The notes under the pieces: generated by a model
Databases searched by the model: none
What the model saw: only the letters and a program-made list of their open reading frames with translations
Told to the model about the DNA's origin: nothing
Translations under genes and position numbers: made by a program
Assembly: GCF_016921115.1 (NCBI RefSeq)
Contig: NZ_JAFFZS010000002.1
Location: forward strand, 310,001-374,000
DNA from: Streptomyces actuosus
GTDB lineage: Bacteria; Actinomycetota; Actinomycetes; Streptomycetales; Streptomycetaceae
DNA: 64,000 nt
Direction of reading: 5' to 3'
In this document: one piece after another, positions 28,973 through 37,183 of the stretch
Position numbering within the stretch: the first letter of the stretch is position 1
Layout: the number at the start of each line of letters is the position of its first letter

Positions 28973-29436
28973 GGTTCCTCGGCGGAAGGCATCGGGCTTC
29001 GCGCGCCGGTACACGCGCTCACCCGTGCCGGCCACAGGGGATTCCACGAGGGACCCGGCGTAGGCGCGGAGCCGACACCCTACGCTCCGGACTTTGTCAA
29101 CTCAACGCACAGCAAAGGGTGTTGGCGCATGTCCGCCGGGTGCGGGCCGGAGCCGAACAGGAAGGGGCGCTTCACATCGGCCGAATCACGCCGGTCGGAA
29201 TTGCCCTCCTTCGCCGAAGGGAAGGAGCCGTGTGCGTTCCGGACCGCCGTACCTGCGGTGACGGTCGGCGGCTTTGCCGATGCTCTCAAGGTGCGCGGGC
29301 TCCCGGTGGCCGGGCGGGGCGCTTCGGGAGAGGGCGAGTCGTCCACAGGGTCTGACGCGTTTCCGCCGCCGGCTGTACGGTCGGCTCCAGTTGATGTTCG
29401 TCCTGGTGTGCGGTGAGTGCGGGGGAGGCGGTCGGA
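28973..29436. other. Intergenic region upstream of DUF2252 gene
   Basis: 464 bases between the divergent peptidase cassette and the DUF2252 gene. It contains the weak ORF listed at 29129-29416 and otherwise no clear signal; base composition is a little less GC-rich than its surroundings near 29090-29230. Confidence 0.35.
29129..29416 (+). CDS. Possible 95-aa hypothetical ORF
   Basis: Opens MSAGCGPEPNRKGRFTSAES with a mixed residue composition unlike typical shadow frames, but its third-position GC is lower than that of neighbouring genes and no ribosome site precedes the ATG. It overlaps the upstream region of the DUF2252 gene. Listed as a doubtful gene; if real it may have been acquired. 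Confidence 0.2.
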   Translation: MSAGCGPEPNRKGRFTSAESRRSELPSFAEGKEPCAFRTAVPAVTVGGFADALKVRGLPVAGRGASGEGESSTGSDAFPPPAVRSAPVDVRPGVR

Positions 29437-31029
29437 ATGACTGGTACGGGTGTGGCGGCGGGCGGGCGCACGGTGCCTCCGGCGGAAGTACCGGGATCAC
29501 CGAAATCACCGGAGTTGCTTGAGTCCTCGGAGTCCTCGGAGTCCTCGGAGTCCTCGGAGTCCTCGGAGTCGTCGGGGCTCTCGGGTTCGCGGGGTACGTC
29601 GGGCATCTCGGGCTCCTCGGGGGCCGCGGTGCGGCGGCTGCCGCGGGTGCGGGGGTTCGCCGAGTGGTCCGGCGCGGGTGACGGGCCGGCCGGCTCGCCG
29701 AAGGCGGAGGGCAAGGCGCTGCGCCACCGGGTGCCCCGCGCGGCGCACGCCGAGCTCGACCTCGACACCGGGCGTCCGGACGCGGTGAGCGCGGTCGAGG
29801 AGTCCAACCGGGGCCGGCTGCCCGAGCTGACGCCGATACGGGTGGGCAGGATGGCGGCCACGCCGTTCGCGTTCCTGCGCGGTTCCGCGGGCCTCATGGC
29901 GTACGACCTGGCCCGTACCCCGGTGACCAGGATCCGCGCCCAGCTCTGCGGCGACGCCCACGCGGCCAACTTCGGCCTGTACGGCGACGCGCGCGGCGGT
30001 CTGGTCATCGACCTCAACGACTTCGACGAGACGGTGTACGGCCCCTGGGAGTGGGACCTGAAGCGGCTCGCCGCCTCGCTGGTGCTCGCGGGCCGCGAGG
30101 CAGGCGCCGACGAGGACACCTGCCGTGCGGCGGCCCACGACGCGGTCGGCGCCTACCGGCACACCCTGCGGCTGCTGGCCAAGCTGCCGGTCCTGGACGC
30201 GTGGAACGCCATCGCCGACGAGGAACTCGTCTCCCACGCCGACGCCCACGACCTGCTGGGCACGCTGGAGCGGGTCTCGGAGAAGGCACGGGCCAACACC
30301 AGCGGCCGCTTCGCGGCGAAGTCGACCGAGCGGGCCGAGGACGGCGGGCGCCGCTTCGTCGACGCGCCGCCCGTGCTGCGCCGGGTGCCGGACCAGGAGG
30401 CCGCGGCCGTGGCGGCGTCCCTGGAGTCCTACATCGGAACGCTCCCGGAGGACCGGCTGCCGCTGCTGGCCCGGCACGCGGTGCACGACGTGGCCTTCCG
30501 CGTCGTCGGCACCGGCAGCGTGGGCACTCGCTCCTACGTCGTGCTGCTCCTGGACCACCGGGGCGAGCCGTTGGTGCTCCAGGTGAAGGAGGCGCGGCCC
30601 TCGGCGCTGGTGCCGCACCTCGCCGCTGCCGGCTTCGACGTGCCGGCCCCCGGTCACGAGGGGCGCCGGGTGGTGCTGGGGCAGAAGCGCATCCAGGTCG
30701 TGAGCGACATCCTGCTCGGCTGGACCACCGTGGACGGCCGCCCCTTCCAGGTCCGGCAGTTCCGCAACCGCAAGGGCAGCGTCGACCCGGCCGCGCTCGC
30801 CGCCGACCAGGTCGACGACTATGCCCGGATGACCGGAGCGCTGCTGGCCCGCGCCCACGCCCACAGCGCCGACCCGCGTCTCCTCGCGGGCTACTGCGGC
30901 AAGAACGACGAACTGGACGAGGCGGTGGCCGCGTTCGCCGTCGCCTACGCCGACCGCACCGAGGCCGACCACGCGGACCTGCTGGCGGCGGTCCGGTCGG
31001 GGCGGATCGCCGCGGAGACGGGGGTCTAG
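29437..31029 (+). CDS. DUF2252 family protein
   Basis: 530-aa protein with kinase-like DUF2252 motifs: CGDAHAANFGLYGD, IDLNDFDET and WEWDLKRLAASL, recalling the catalytic loop of aminoglycoside-kinase folds. Biochemical role unknown. Start chosen at the ATG at 29437 behind GGGGGAGG; a GTG at 29413 is also in frame. The N-terminus is low-complexity and carries six Glu-Ser-Ser repeats encoded by a 9-bp tandem repeat. Monocistronic by spacing. Confidence 0.85.
   Translation: MTGTGVAAGGRTVPPAEVPGSPKSPELLESSESSESSESSESSESSGLSGSRGTSGISGSSGAAVRRLPRVRGFAEWSGAGDGPAGSPKAEGKALRHRVPRAAHAELDLDTGRPDAVSAVEESNRGRLPELTPIRVGRMAATPFAFLRGSAGLMAYDLARTPVTRIRAQLCGDAHAANFGLYGDARGGLVIDLNDFDETVYGPWEWDLKRLAASLVLAGREAGADEDTCRAAAHDAVGAYRHTLRLLAKLPVLDAWNAIADEELVSHADAHDLLGTLERVSEKARANTSGRFAAKSTERAEDGGRRFVDAPPVLRRVPDQEAAAVAASLESYIGTLPEDRLPLLARHAVHDVAFRVVGTGSVGTRSYVVLLLDHRGEPLVLQVKEARPSALVPHLAAAGFDVPAPGHEGRRVVLGQKRIQVVSDILLGWTTVDGRPFQVRQFRNRKGSVDPAALAADQVDDYARMTGALLARAHAHSADPRLLAGYCGKNDELDEAVAAFAVAYADRTEADHADLLAAVRSGRIAAETGV
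29521..29574 (+). repeat. 9-bp tandem repeat GAGTCCTCG x6
   Basis: Five perfect copies and a sixth with one change (GAGTCGTCG) inside the DUF2252 gene, encoding Glu-Ser-Ser each. Copy-number changes would stay in frame. Confidence 0.9.
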
Positions 31030-31317
31030 GAGCGATCCCGGCCTGTGGCCGGCAGGGACCCTCGGGTGAGGCCCTCCGGCTTCCCGGCCTGGTCCCGGGC
31101 CGGTCCTGGCGCCGTCCCGGCAACCGGTCCCGCGGTCCTGGCGCCGTTCCGGTCTCGGGGCGGTCGGCCGGGCCCGGGCCGCAAGGGGCGCGCGGGCCGG
31201 GCCCGTCCCGGTCGCGAAGCGGTCGGCGGACCCCTGTGCGGGCGCCTGACGTGAACTCGCCCGCCACGGCGTCGATTTACCGTTGCCGTGCTGTCGTCGG
31301 CTGCGCATCCTGCTGGG
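31030..31317. other. Intergenic region with hairpin-forming GC-rich sequence
   Basis: 288 bases after DUF2252. It has direct repeats of GGTCCTGGCGCCGT/GGTCCTGGCGCCGTT near 31104-31150 and a GGGCCCGGGCC...GGGCCGGGCCCG near-palindrome at about 31170-31210 that could terminate transcription. No gene. Confidence 0.4.
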
Positions 31318-32181
31318 ATGCGCTTCTCCGTCAATATTCCCAACTTCGGTGACTTCGCTGATCCCCACAACGTCGTGACCGTGGCGGTCGCCGCCGAACA
31401 GGCAGGCTGGGACGGACTCTTCGTCTGGGATCACGTACTGCACCGGCAGCACCAGGGGCGCCCCTTCGCGGACCCCTGGATGCTGCTCACCGCAGCCGCG
31501 CTGGCGACCTCCCGCATCCGGCTGGGCACCCTGCTGACGCCGGTCCCCCGCTACCGTCCGCAGCAACTCGCGCGCCAGGTGGCCACCTTGGACCATCTCA
31601 GCGGCGGCCGGGCGATCTTCGCCGCCGGCCTGGGCGGGCCGGTCGAGGACGAGTACCGCAGCTTCGGCGACGCCGCCGAGCCCCGTCTCCTCGGCGAACG
31701 GCTGGACGAGGGGCTGGAGGTCCTGGGGCGCTTCTGGTCCGGTGAGCCGGTGAACCACCAGGGCAGGCACTACGAGGTCCGGGACGTGACACTGCTGCCC
31801 GCCACCGTGCAGCGGCCCCGTCCACCGGTGTGGATCGGCGGATTCTGGCCGCGCCGCCCGCCCATGCGGCGGGCAGCGCGGTGGGACGGCGCGGTACCGC
31901 TCTTCGAGACGGCCCGGCACGGCCACGTACCGGATGTGGCGGAGGCACGGGACCTGATCGGCTATGTGCGCAGGCACCGCACGGCCGGGTCCGAGCACCC
32001 CTTCGAGTTCGTGCTCGGAGGTGCTACGCCCGCGGACGCGGCCAGGGCCCGGGACGTGATCGGTCCGCTGCGCGACGCCGGCGCCACCTGGTGGGACGAG
32101 CGGCAGGTGCAGACCGGCCCCGCCCTGGACCGCCTGCCCCCGGTCCTGCGCCGCGTCGAGGCGGGACCGCCGCTGCTCTGA
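31318..32181 (+). CDS. LLM-class (F420-type) flavin-dependent oxidoreductase
   Basis: 287-aa luciferase-like TIM-barrel protein. Seen: opening MRFSVNIPNFGDFADP, the DHV loop (FVWDHVLH), IRLGTLLTP and the conserved VATLDHLSGGRAIFAAGLG. In actinomycetes such proteins usually use F420 or FMN; substrate unknown. The ATG at 31318 has no obvious ribosome site, and a GTG at 31288 would add 10 residues, so the start is less certain than the rest. Confidence 0.85.
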   Translation: MRFSVNIPNFGDFADPHNVVTVAVAAEQAGWDGLFVWDHVLHRQHQGRPFADPWMLLTAAALATSRIRLGTLLTPVPRYRPQQLARQVATLDHLSGGRAIFAAGLGGPVEDEYRSFGDAAEPRLLGERLDEGLEVLGRFWSGEPVNHQGRHYEVRDVTLLPATVQRPRPPVWIGGFWPRRPPMRRAARWDGAVPLFETARHGHVPDVAEARDLIGYVRRHRTAGSEHPFEFVLGGATPADAARARDVIGPLRDAGATWWDERQVQTGPALDRLPPVLRRVEAGPPLL

Positions 32182-32344
32182 CCCTCCGGTCCCGAGCGCA
32201 CCGGGCTGCCTGCGGGGCGTCCGGCTCGTGCGGTGCGGGTGCCTGCCGAGTGCCGGGGGGTGGTGCCGGGCGCCGGGCGGGTGCTGTCGGCGGCGGGGCC
32301 GCCGTGCTCCGGCCGTGGCCGGAGTGCAGCGCTAGGCTGTTCGG

Positions 32345-33148
32345 ATGACGACCCCGGACAGTGAGCAGTCACGGCCCGAGGAGCGGCTGGAGCGTGCCGT
32401 TCGGGCCGCCGAGCAGGCGCTCATCGAGTACGAGATCGCGGTGGAGACCTTCCGTGTCGAGGTGGAGAACTTCTCCCGGCTGCACCACCAGCGGCTCGGC
32501 CCGATGTACGCCCGTCTGGAGGAGCTGGACGCGCAGATCGCGGAGGCCAGGGCCGCGCGCACCGGCGCCCCCGAGGACCGGCGCCGCGCCGAGGAACTGC
32601 GCTCCCGGCTGTTGCCGATGCCGGAGGTCGAGGAACTGTTCCACGGCTGGATGGACGGCCAGGGGCTCTTCCCGGAGGCCGCGGCGATGCTCACCGAGCA
32701 GCCGGTACAGCCCCCGCAGCGGGTCCGCCCCAGCGATGAGGCCCGTCGGCTCTACCGGGACCTGGCCCGCAAGGCCCACCCCGACCTGGCCCAGCAGGAG
32801 GAGGAGCGCAGGCGGCGCGACGAGTTCATCACGCGCGTGAATGCCGCCTACGCCCGCGGTGACGAGGCCGAGCTGCGGGACCTGGCCGAGGAGTGGGCAG
32901 CCGGACCGGCGCCGAAGGAGGCCGGTCCGAGCCGCGCCGAGGAGCTGTACGCCCGGCTGGAGTGGCTGGCCGGGCGCAAGGAGATGCTCACCGCCCTGCA
33001 GCGGGAGCTGGAGGACAGCGCGATCGGATCGCTGCTGCGGCTCGCCCCGGACGATCCCGACCGCCTGCTGGAGGACATCGCCGAGAAGCTGCTGGGCGAC
33101 GTCGCCGCGCGGGAGGACGAGCTGAGCGCACTGGCCGGGCAGTCGTAG
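32345..33148 (+). CDS. J-domain-containing hypothetical protein
   Basis: 267-aa soluble protein, mostly charged helix. Residues 1-85 look like a coiled coil; residues 130-180 carry a J-domain-like segment, RRLYRDLARKAHPDLA with the HPD triad, then ...FITRVNAAYARGDEAEL. HPD stimulates Hsp70 ATPase in DnaJ proteins, so a co-chaperone role is possible. No zinc-finger or client domains. Partner unknown. Confidence 0.75.
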   Translation: MTTPDSEQSRPEERLERAVRAAEQALIEYEIAVETFRVEVENFSRLHHQRLGPMYARLEELDAQIAEARAARTGAPEDRRRAEELRSRLLPMPEVEELFHGWMDGQGLFPEAAAMLTEQPVQPPQRVRPSDEARRLYRDLARKAHPDLAQQEEERRRRDEFITRVNAAYARGDEAELRDLAEEWAAGPAPKEAGPSRAEELYARLEWLAGRKEMLTALQRELEDSAIGSLLRLAPDDPDRLLEDIAEKLLGDVAAREDELSALAGQS

Positions 33149-33186
33149 GCCTCGTCGCCGCGAGCGCGTCCGGTAGCGTCGGGGGC

Positions 33187-33534
33187 ATGGTTTTCGGAGC
33201 TGGTGTGCCCACGGTCGGGATCGACGACCTCAAGGACGACGACTTCCTGCTCGACGTCCGTGAGCGGGACGAGTGGCAGGCGGGCCACGCCCAGGGGGCG
33301 CTGCACATCCCCATCAGCGAGTTCGTGGCACGGTACGGCGAGCTGACCGAGGCGGCGCCGCAGGACGGGCGGGTCCATGTGATCTGCCGTTCCGGCGGCC
33401 GGTCCGCACAGGTCACGATGTACCTGGTGCAGCAGGGCGTCGACGCGGTGAACGTGGACGGCGGCATGCAGTTCTGGCAGGCCGCGGGCCGCCCGGTGGT
33501 GACCGACGCGGGGCAACCCGGTCACGTCCTGTAA
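33187..33534 (+). CDS. Single-domain rhodanese
   Basis: 115-aa rhodanese-fold protein with the active-site loop CRSGGRSAQ (catalytic Cys) and the opening segment DDFLLDVRERDEWQAGHAQGALHIP. Transfers sulfane sulfur to an acceptor such as cyanide or thiols. ATG at 33187, 38 bases after the J-domain gene. Physiological role not evident. Confidence 0.92.
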   Translation: MVFGAGVPTVGIDDLKDDDFLLDVRERDEWQAGHAQGALHIPISEFVARYGELTEAAPQDGRVHVICRSGGRSAQVTMYLVQQGVDAVNVDGGMQFWQAAGRPVVTDAGQPGHVL

Positions 33535-33970
33535 GGGGACGTCGCCGGGCCCTGTTCCCGGATCCGTTCCGGGTCCCTCCTCGCGGGCGCGACTCCGGTT
33601 CCCGCCCCTCGGTGTCGGTCCCGTCCCTCGCACCGGCCGTGCCTCGGTGTCGGTCCCGTCCCTCCGCCCGTCCCGTGCCTCCGTATCGGTCCCGTGCCGC
33701 CGCGCCGGTCGTCTCTCCGTGCCGCCCGTCGCCGACGGGTACCGAGCGCCGACCGGCCGGGCGGGGACGGGACCGTCCCACCGGTGACCCGTCCCTTCGA
33801 CTCCGGGCGGGGCCCGCGCGGAACGGCGTCGTAAGGTGGCCCCGGCCCGACCGGGGCTGTGCCGGACACGCGAGGCTGAGTACCGTTCCGTGCGCGAGCG
33901 CCCGGCGGCGGCGCGGCGGGCGGCCGTCCGACGGGCGCGGGACGAGACCGGAATCGGGGAACGGGGCGGA
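33535..33970. other. Intergenic region with degenerate repeats
   Basis: 436 bases. 33600-33720 consists of loosely repeated units (GTGCCTC, then CGGTGTCGGTCCCGTCCCTC) of about 30 bp. No gene; the frame of the next gene is open here but lacks a ribosome site before 33971. Confidence 0.4.
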
Positions 33971-35005
33971 ATGGACGCGTACGGCGGACACCACACGCAG
34001 GACGGCGGTGCGGACGCCCCGCATGCGGGGCCGGACGACGCCGTACCCACCCGTCCGGACACCGCCGTGAGCGTCGGGTCCGCTGCCGCCCCACCCGCCC
34101 CCGCTGCCCCGCCCACCCGCACGGACGCCGAACCACCCACCGCCTGTGACCCGGCCCCGGCCGCCCCGCAGACACCGGCACCGGCATCCCCAGCGGAACC
34201 GGAGCGGGAACCGGAACCGGCGGAAGCGGCTGGGCCGTTCGCACGGGCAGAGCACTCCGCGCCGGCAGAACCTGCCTCGGCGGCCCCCGCCCCGCCGATC
34301 GCACCGGTCCCCGCCCCGCCCGCGGCACCGGAGCCGGGGGTGTCCCCTGCTCCGCCGCGGACCGGCGTCGCGGCGCTCTCGTTGCGCTACCGGATCGGTG
34401 CCGCCGCCGCGCTCGCGGTGGTGGCGATCGCGGTGTGCCTGCACCTGGGCGTGGTGTTCCTGCACGTCGCCCCGTCGAACACGGTCACCAAGCGGCACGG
34501 CGAGGCGATCGACGACTGGGTCTACCCGGAGTTCGAGCAGAACTGGAAGCTGTTCGCGCCCAACCCGCTCCAGCAGAACATCGCCGTGGAGGTACGCGCC
34601 CAGGTGCGTACCGCCGGCGGCGAGGTCCGCACCACGGGCTGGTACGACCTGTCCGCCGAGGACGGCCGCGCCATCGAGGGAAACCTGCTGCCGAGCCACA
34701 CCCAGCAGAACGAACTGCGCCGTGCCTTCGACTACTTCACCGCCACGCACAACGCCGACAACCGGGCGGTGAGCCCACGCGGCACGCTCTCCGAGTCGTA
34801 CCTGCGGCGCGTGGCGGTGCTGCGGTTGCGGCGCGAGGGCGCGCCCGGTGAGGGTGCCGCCGTGGAACGGGTCCAGGTCCGCTCCCGCACCACCAACGTC
34901 CGCCCGCCCTCCTGGAGCCGTGAGCAGGTGTCGCTGGAACCGGTGTACCGGGTGATGCCCTGGTGGGTCGTTCCCGCGGACGAGACCGGCGGAGGCGTGC
35001 GATGA
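33971..35005 (+). CDS. DUF5819-like membrane protein
   Basis: 344 aa. Residues 1-135 are a Pro/Ala/Glu-rich disordered tail; one membrane helix follows (AAALAVVAIAVCLHLGVVFLHV), then an extracellular domain with WVYPEFEQNWKLFAPNPLQQN, the signature I associate with DUF5819. Function unknown. Start at the ATG at 33971 behind GGGCGGA. Its stop overlaps the start of the HTTM gene (ATGA), a fixed pair in actinomycetes. Confidence 0.78.
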   Translation: MDAYGGHHTQDGGADAPHAGPDDAVPTRPDTAVSVGSAAAPPAPAAPPTRTDAEPPTACDPAPAAPQTPAPASPAEPEREPEPAEAAGPFARAEHSAPAEPASAAPAPPIAPVPAPPAAPEPGVSPAPPRTGVAALSLRYRIGAAAALAVVAIAVCLHLGVVFLHVAPSNTVTKRHGEAIDDWVYPEFEQNWKLFAPNPLQQNIAVEVRAQVRTAGGEVRTTGWYDLSAEDGRAIEGNLLPSHTQQNELRRAFDYFTATHNADNRAVSPRGTLSESYLRRVAVLRLRREGAPGEGAAVERVQVRSRTTNVRPPSWSREQVSLEPVYRVMPWWVVPADETGGGVR

Positions 35006-36273
35006 ACCGGTTCTCCTCGAAGCTCTCCACGGCCATCGCCCGGGTCACCGAGGCGGCCCACGCCCCCTACCAGTCGGCCGTCATCCGCATCGGCTTCGCG
35101 GCGACGTGGCTGCTGTTCCTGCTGCGCGAGTACCCGCACCGGGAGGAGCTGTACGGCCCCGACAGCCCGTGGAGCTGGGACCTCGCCCAGCAACTGCTCG
35201 GCATGAACCACGCCTTCACGACGCTCATGTGGTCGGACAGCCGGCTCTGGTTCGAGGCGGTCTACGCGCTCGCGGTCGTCTCCGCCGCGTCGCTGGCCCT
35301 GGGCTGGCGCACCCGCACGGCATCGGTGCTGTTCATGGTGGGCGTGCTGTCGCTGCAGAACCGCAGCGTCTTCATGGGCGACGGCGGCGACAACGTCCTC
35401 CACCTGATGTCGCTGTACCTCGTCTTCACCCGCTGCGGCCGGGTGTGGTCGCTGGACGCGCGCCGCGCGCGGCGCACGCAGCGGTCACGCGCGCGCGGCG
35501 AGCACGTCGTGGACCGGGCCGGCCCCGCTCTGTGGGCCGTGCTCGGGGCGGTACTGGTCGCGGCCACCGCGCTGGGCCGGTTCGACTGGACGGAGCCGCT
35601 GGTTCCCGCCCTGCTGTGGGGCATGTGGGTGGCGCACGCGCTGTGGTGGCTCACCGGTCGGTCCGGCCGCACCGCCGAGCCGCGGATCCTCCTCGACGTG
35701 ATCGGCAACGTCCTGCACAACGCCGCGCTGCTGGTGATCATGGTGGAGGCCTGCCTGATCTACGCGACGGCAGGCTGGTACAAGATCCAGGGTTCGCGCT
35801 GGCAGGACGGTACGGCCGTGTACTACCCGCTGCACCTGGACTACTTCTCGCCGTGGCCGGCGCTCGGCGGACTGCTGGCGGCGAGCGGCACCATGGTGCT
35901 GCTGGTGACGTACGGCACGGTCGTCGTGCAGGTCGCCTTCCCGTTCACCCTGTTCAACCGGCGGGTGAAGAACGTTCTGCTGGCGCTGATGATGACCGAG
36001 CACGCCGTGATCGCCGTCGTCCTGGGTCTGCCGTTCTTCTCCCTGGCGATGATCGCGGCGGACGCCGTGTTCCTGCCGACGTCCTTCCTGCACCGCGTGA
36101 GCGGGTGGGCGGCACGCGCACGGGGACGCCTGTCCCGGCGCCGCGGCACCGCCGGACTGCCCGTGCCGCGCGCCCCGGGGGACGCGGCGCACCCGCAGGC
36201 GGGCCCGGCTGCGGCCGTCCCTCCGGCGGCTTCCCCGCCCGCGGCGTCACCCACGCCCGTGTCGCCTACGTAG
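35002..36273 (+). CDS. HTTM-domain integral membrane protein
   Basis: 423-aa protein with about eight helices, matching the HTTM domain shared with vitamin K-dependent gamma-carboxylase (for example FMGDGGDNVLHLMSLYLVFT, YATAGWYKIQGSRWQDGTAVYY). Whether bacterial relatives carboxylate anything is unknown. Low-complexity Pro/Ala C-terminus. GGAGG at 34991 precedes the ATG. Coupled to the DUF5819-like gene, suggesting that the two proteins form a unit in the membrane. Confidence 0.82.
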   Translation: MNRFSSKLSTAIARVTEAAHAPYQSAVIRIGFAATWLLFLLREYPHREELYGPDSPWSWDLAQQLLGMNHAFTTLMWSDSRLWFEAVYALAVVSAASLALGWRTRTASVLFMVGVLSLQNRSVFMGDGGDNVLHLMSLYLVFTRCGRVWSLDARRARRTQRSRARGEHVVDRAGPALWAVLGAVLVAATALGRFDWTEPLVPALLWGMWVAHALWWLTGRSGRTAEPRILLDVIGNVLHNAALLVIMVEACLIYATAGWYKIQGSRWQDGTAVYYPLHLDYFSPWPALGGLLAASGTMVLLVTYGTVVVQVAFPFTLFNRRVKNVLLALMMTEHAVIAVVLGLPFFSLAMIAADAVFLPTSFLHRVSGWAARARGRLSRRRGTAGLPVPRAPGDAAHPQAGPAAAVPPAASPPAASPTPVSPT

Positions 36274-36283
36274 GCTGCACGGC

Positions 36284-37045
36284 ATGACCGATCCCGTACG
36301 CGACTGGCAGCGGTGCGCCGGCACCTGCGTGCTGCTCGACGGCTTCCACGCCGTCAAGCACGCCGTGCGCTTCGGCGCCGAGGTGCCGGTGGCGGTCGCC
36401 GTCGACCGGGCCGCCGCCCTCGCCCTCGCCGGCGAGCTGGCCCCGGACGTGCGGCAGCCGCTGGAGGCGCTGCTGACCGAGGTCCCGCAGACCGTGTACA
36501 CCTCACTCGTGCCGCGCCCGCACCCCACCGGGGTGGCCGCCCTGGCCGTACGGCCCTCCCGAGAGGCCAACCTGGAGCGGTTGCGGCAGGTGCCGCGCAG
36601 CGCCCCCGTCGTCGTCCTGGACCATCCGCGCAACCTCGGCAACGCGGGCGCGGTGATCCGGCTGGCGGCCGGTTTCGGAGCGGCCGGGGTGGTCACCACC
36701 GGCACGCTCGACCCCTGGCATCCCACCGTGGTGCGCGGCGGCGCCGGGCTGCACTTCGCGACAGCGGTGGAGCGGCTGGACGCCGCCGGGCTGCCGCCCG
36801 GGCCGCTGTTCGCGCTCGACCCGGAGGGCGAGGACCTCCGCGGTGTGGAGCTCCCGGACGACGCGGTCCTCGCCTTCGGCTCCGAACGCAGCGGCCTGTC
36901 GTCCGACCTGCGCGCGCGGGCCGACCGCCTGCTGTCGCTGCCGATGCGGCCCCAGGTCTCCAGCTACAACCTCGCGACCAGCGTGGCGATGACGCTGTAC
37001 CACTGGAGCCTCGGCGGGCACACCGCGGCGCGGCCGGCGCTCTGA
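36284..37045 (+). CDS. TrmH/SpoU-family RNA 2'-O-methyltransferase
   Basis: 253-aa SPOUT methyltransferase with the three knot motifs NLGNAGAVIR, FGSERSGLS and SYNLATSVAM. Uses S-adenosylmethionine to methylate ribose in tRNA or rRNA; the exact site is not deducible. Different subfamily from the tsnR-like gene at the left end. Follows HTTM by 10 bases. Confidence 0.88.
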   Translation: MTDPVRDWQRCAGTCVLLDGFHAVKHAVRFGAEVPVAVAVDRAAALALAGELAPDVRQPLEALLTEVPQTVYTSLVPRPHPTGVAALAVRPSREANLERLRQVPRSAPVVVLDHPRNLGNAGAVIRLAAGFGAAGVVTTGTLDPWHPTVVRGGAGLHFATAVERLDAAGLPPGPLFALDPEGEDLRGVELPDDAVLAFGSERSGLSSDLRARADRLLSLPMRPQVSSYNLATSVAMTLYHWSLGGHTAARPAL

Positions 37046-37109
37046 CCGAGCCGCCCGACGAGGCGGGGGACGCCGTCGCCCGCGGAAGCCCGCCCCGCGG
37101 GGACGCCGT

Positions 37110-37175
37110 GTTCCTCCCGGCAGGGCCTACCGGGAGGAACCGCCGGTTTCCGGCAGGGCCTGCCGACCCTGCCGG
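37110..37175. terminator. Two consecutive hairpins between convergent genes
   Basis: First: 11-bp arms GTTCCTCCCGG (37110-37120) and CCGGGAGGAAC (37130-37140). Second: 9-bp arms CCGGCAGGG (37150-37158) and CCCTGCCGG (37167-37175). They share a CCGGCAGGGCCT core. Placed between the ends of the TrmH-type and paaN genes, so probably a bidirectional terminator. Confidence 0.75.
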
Positions 37176-37183
37176 TCATCGCA

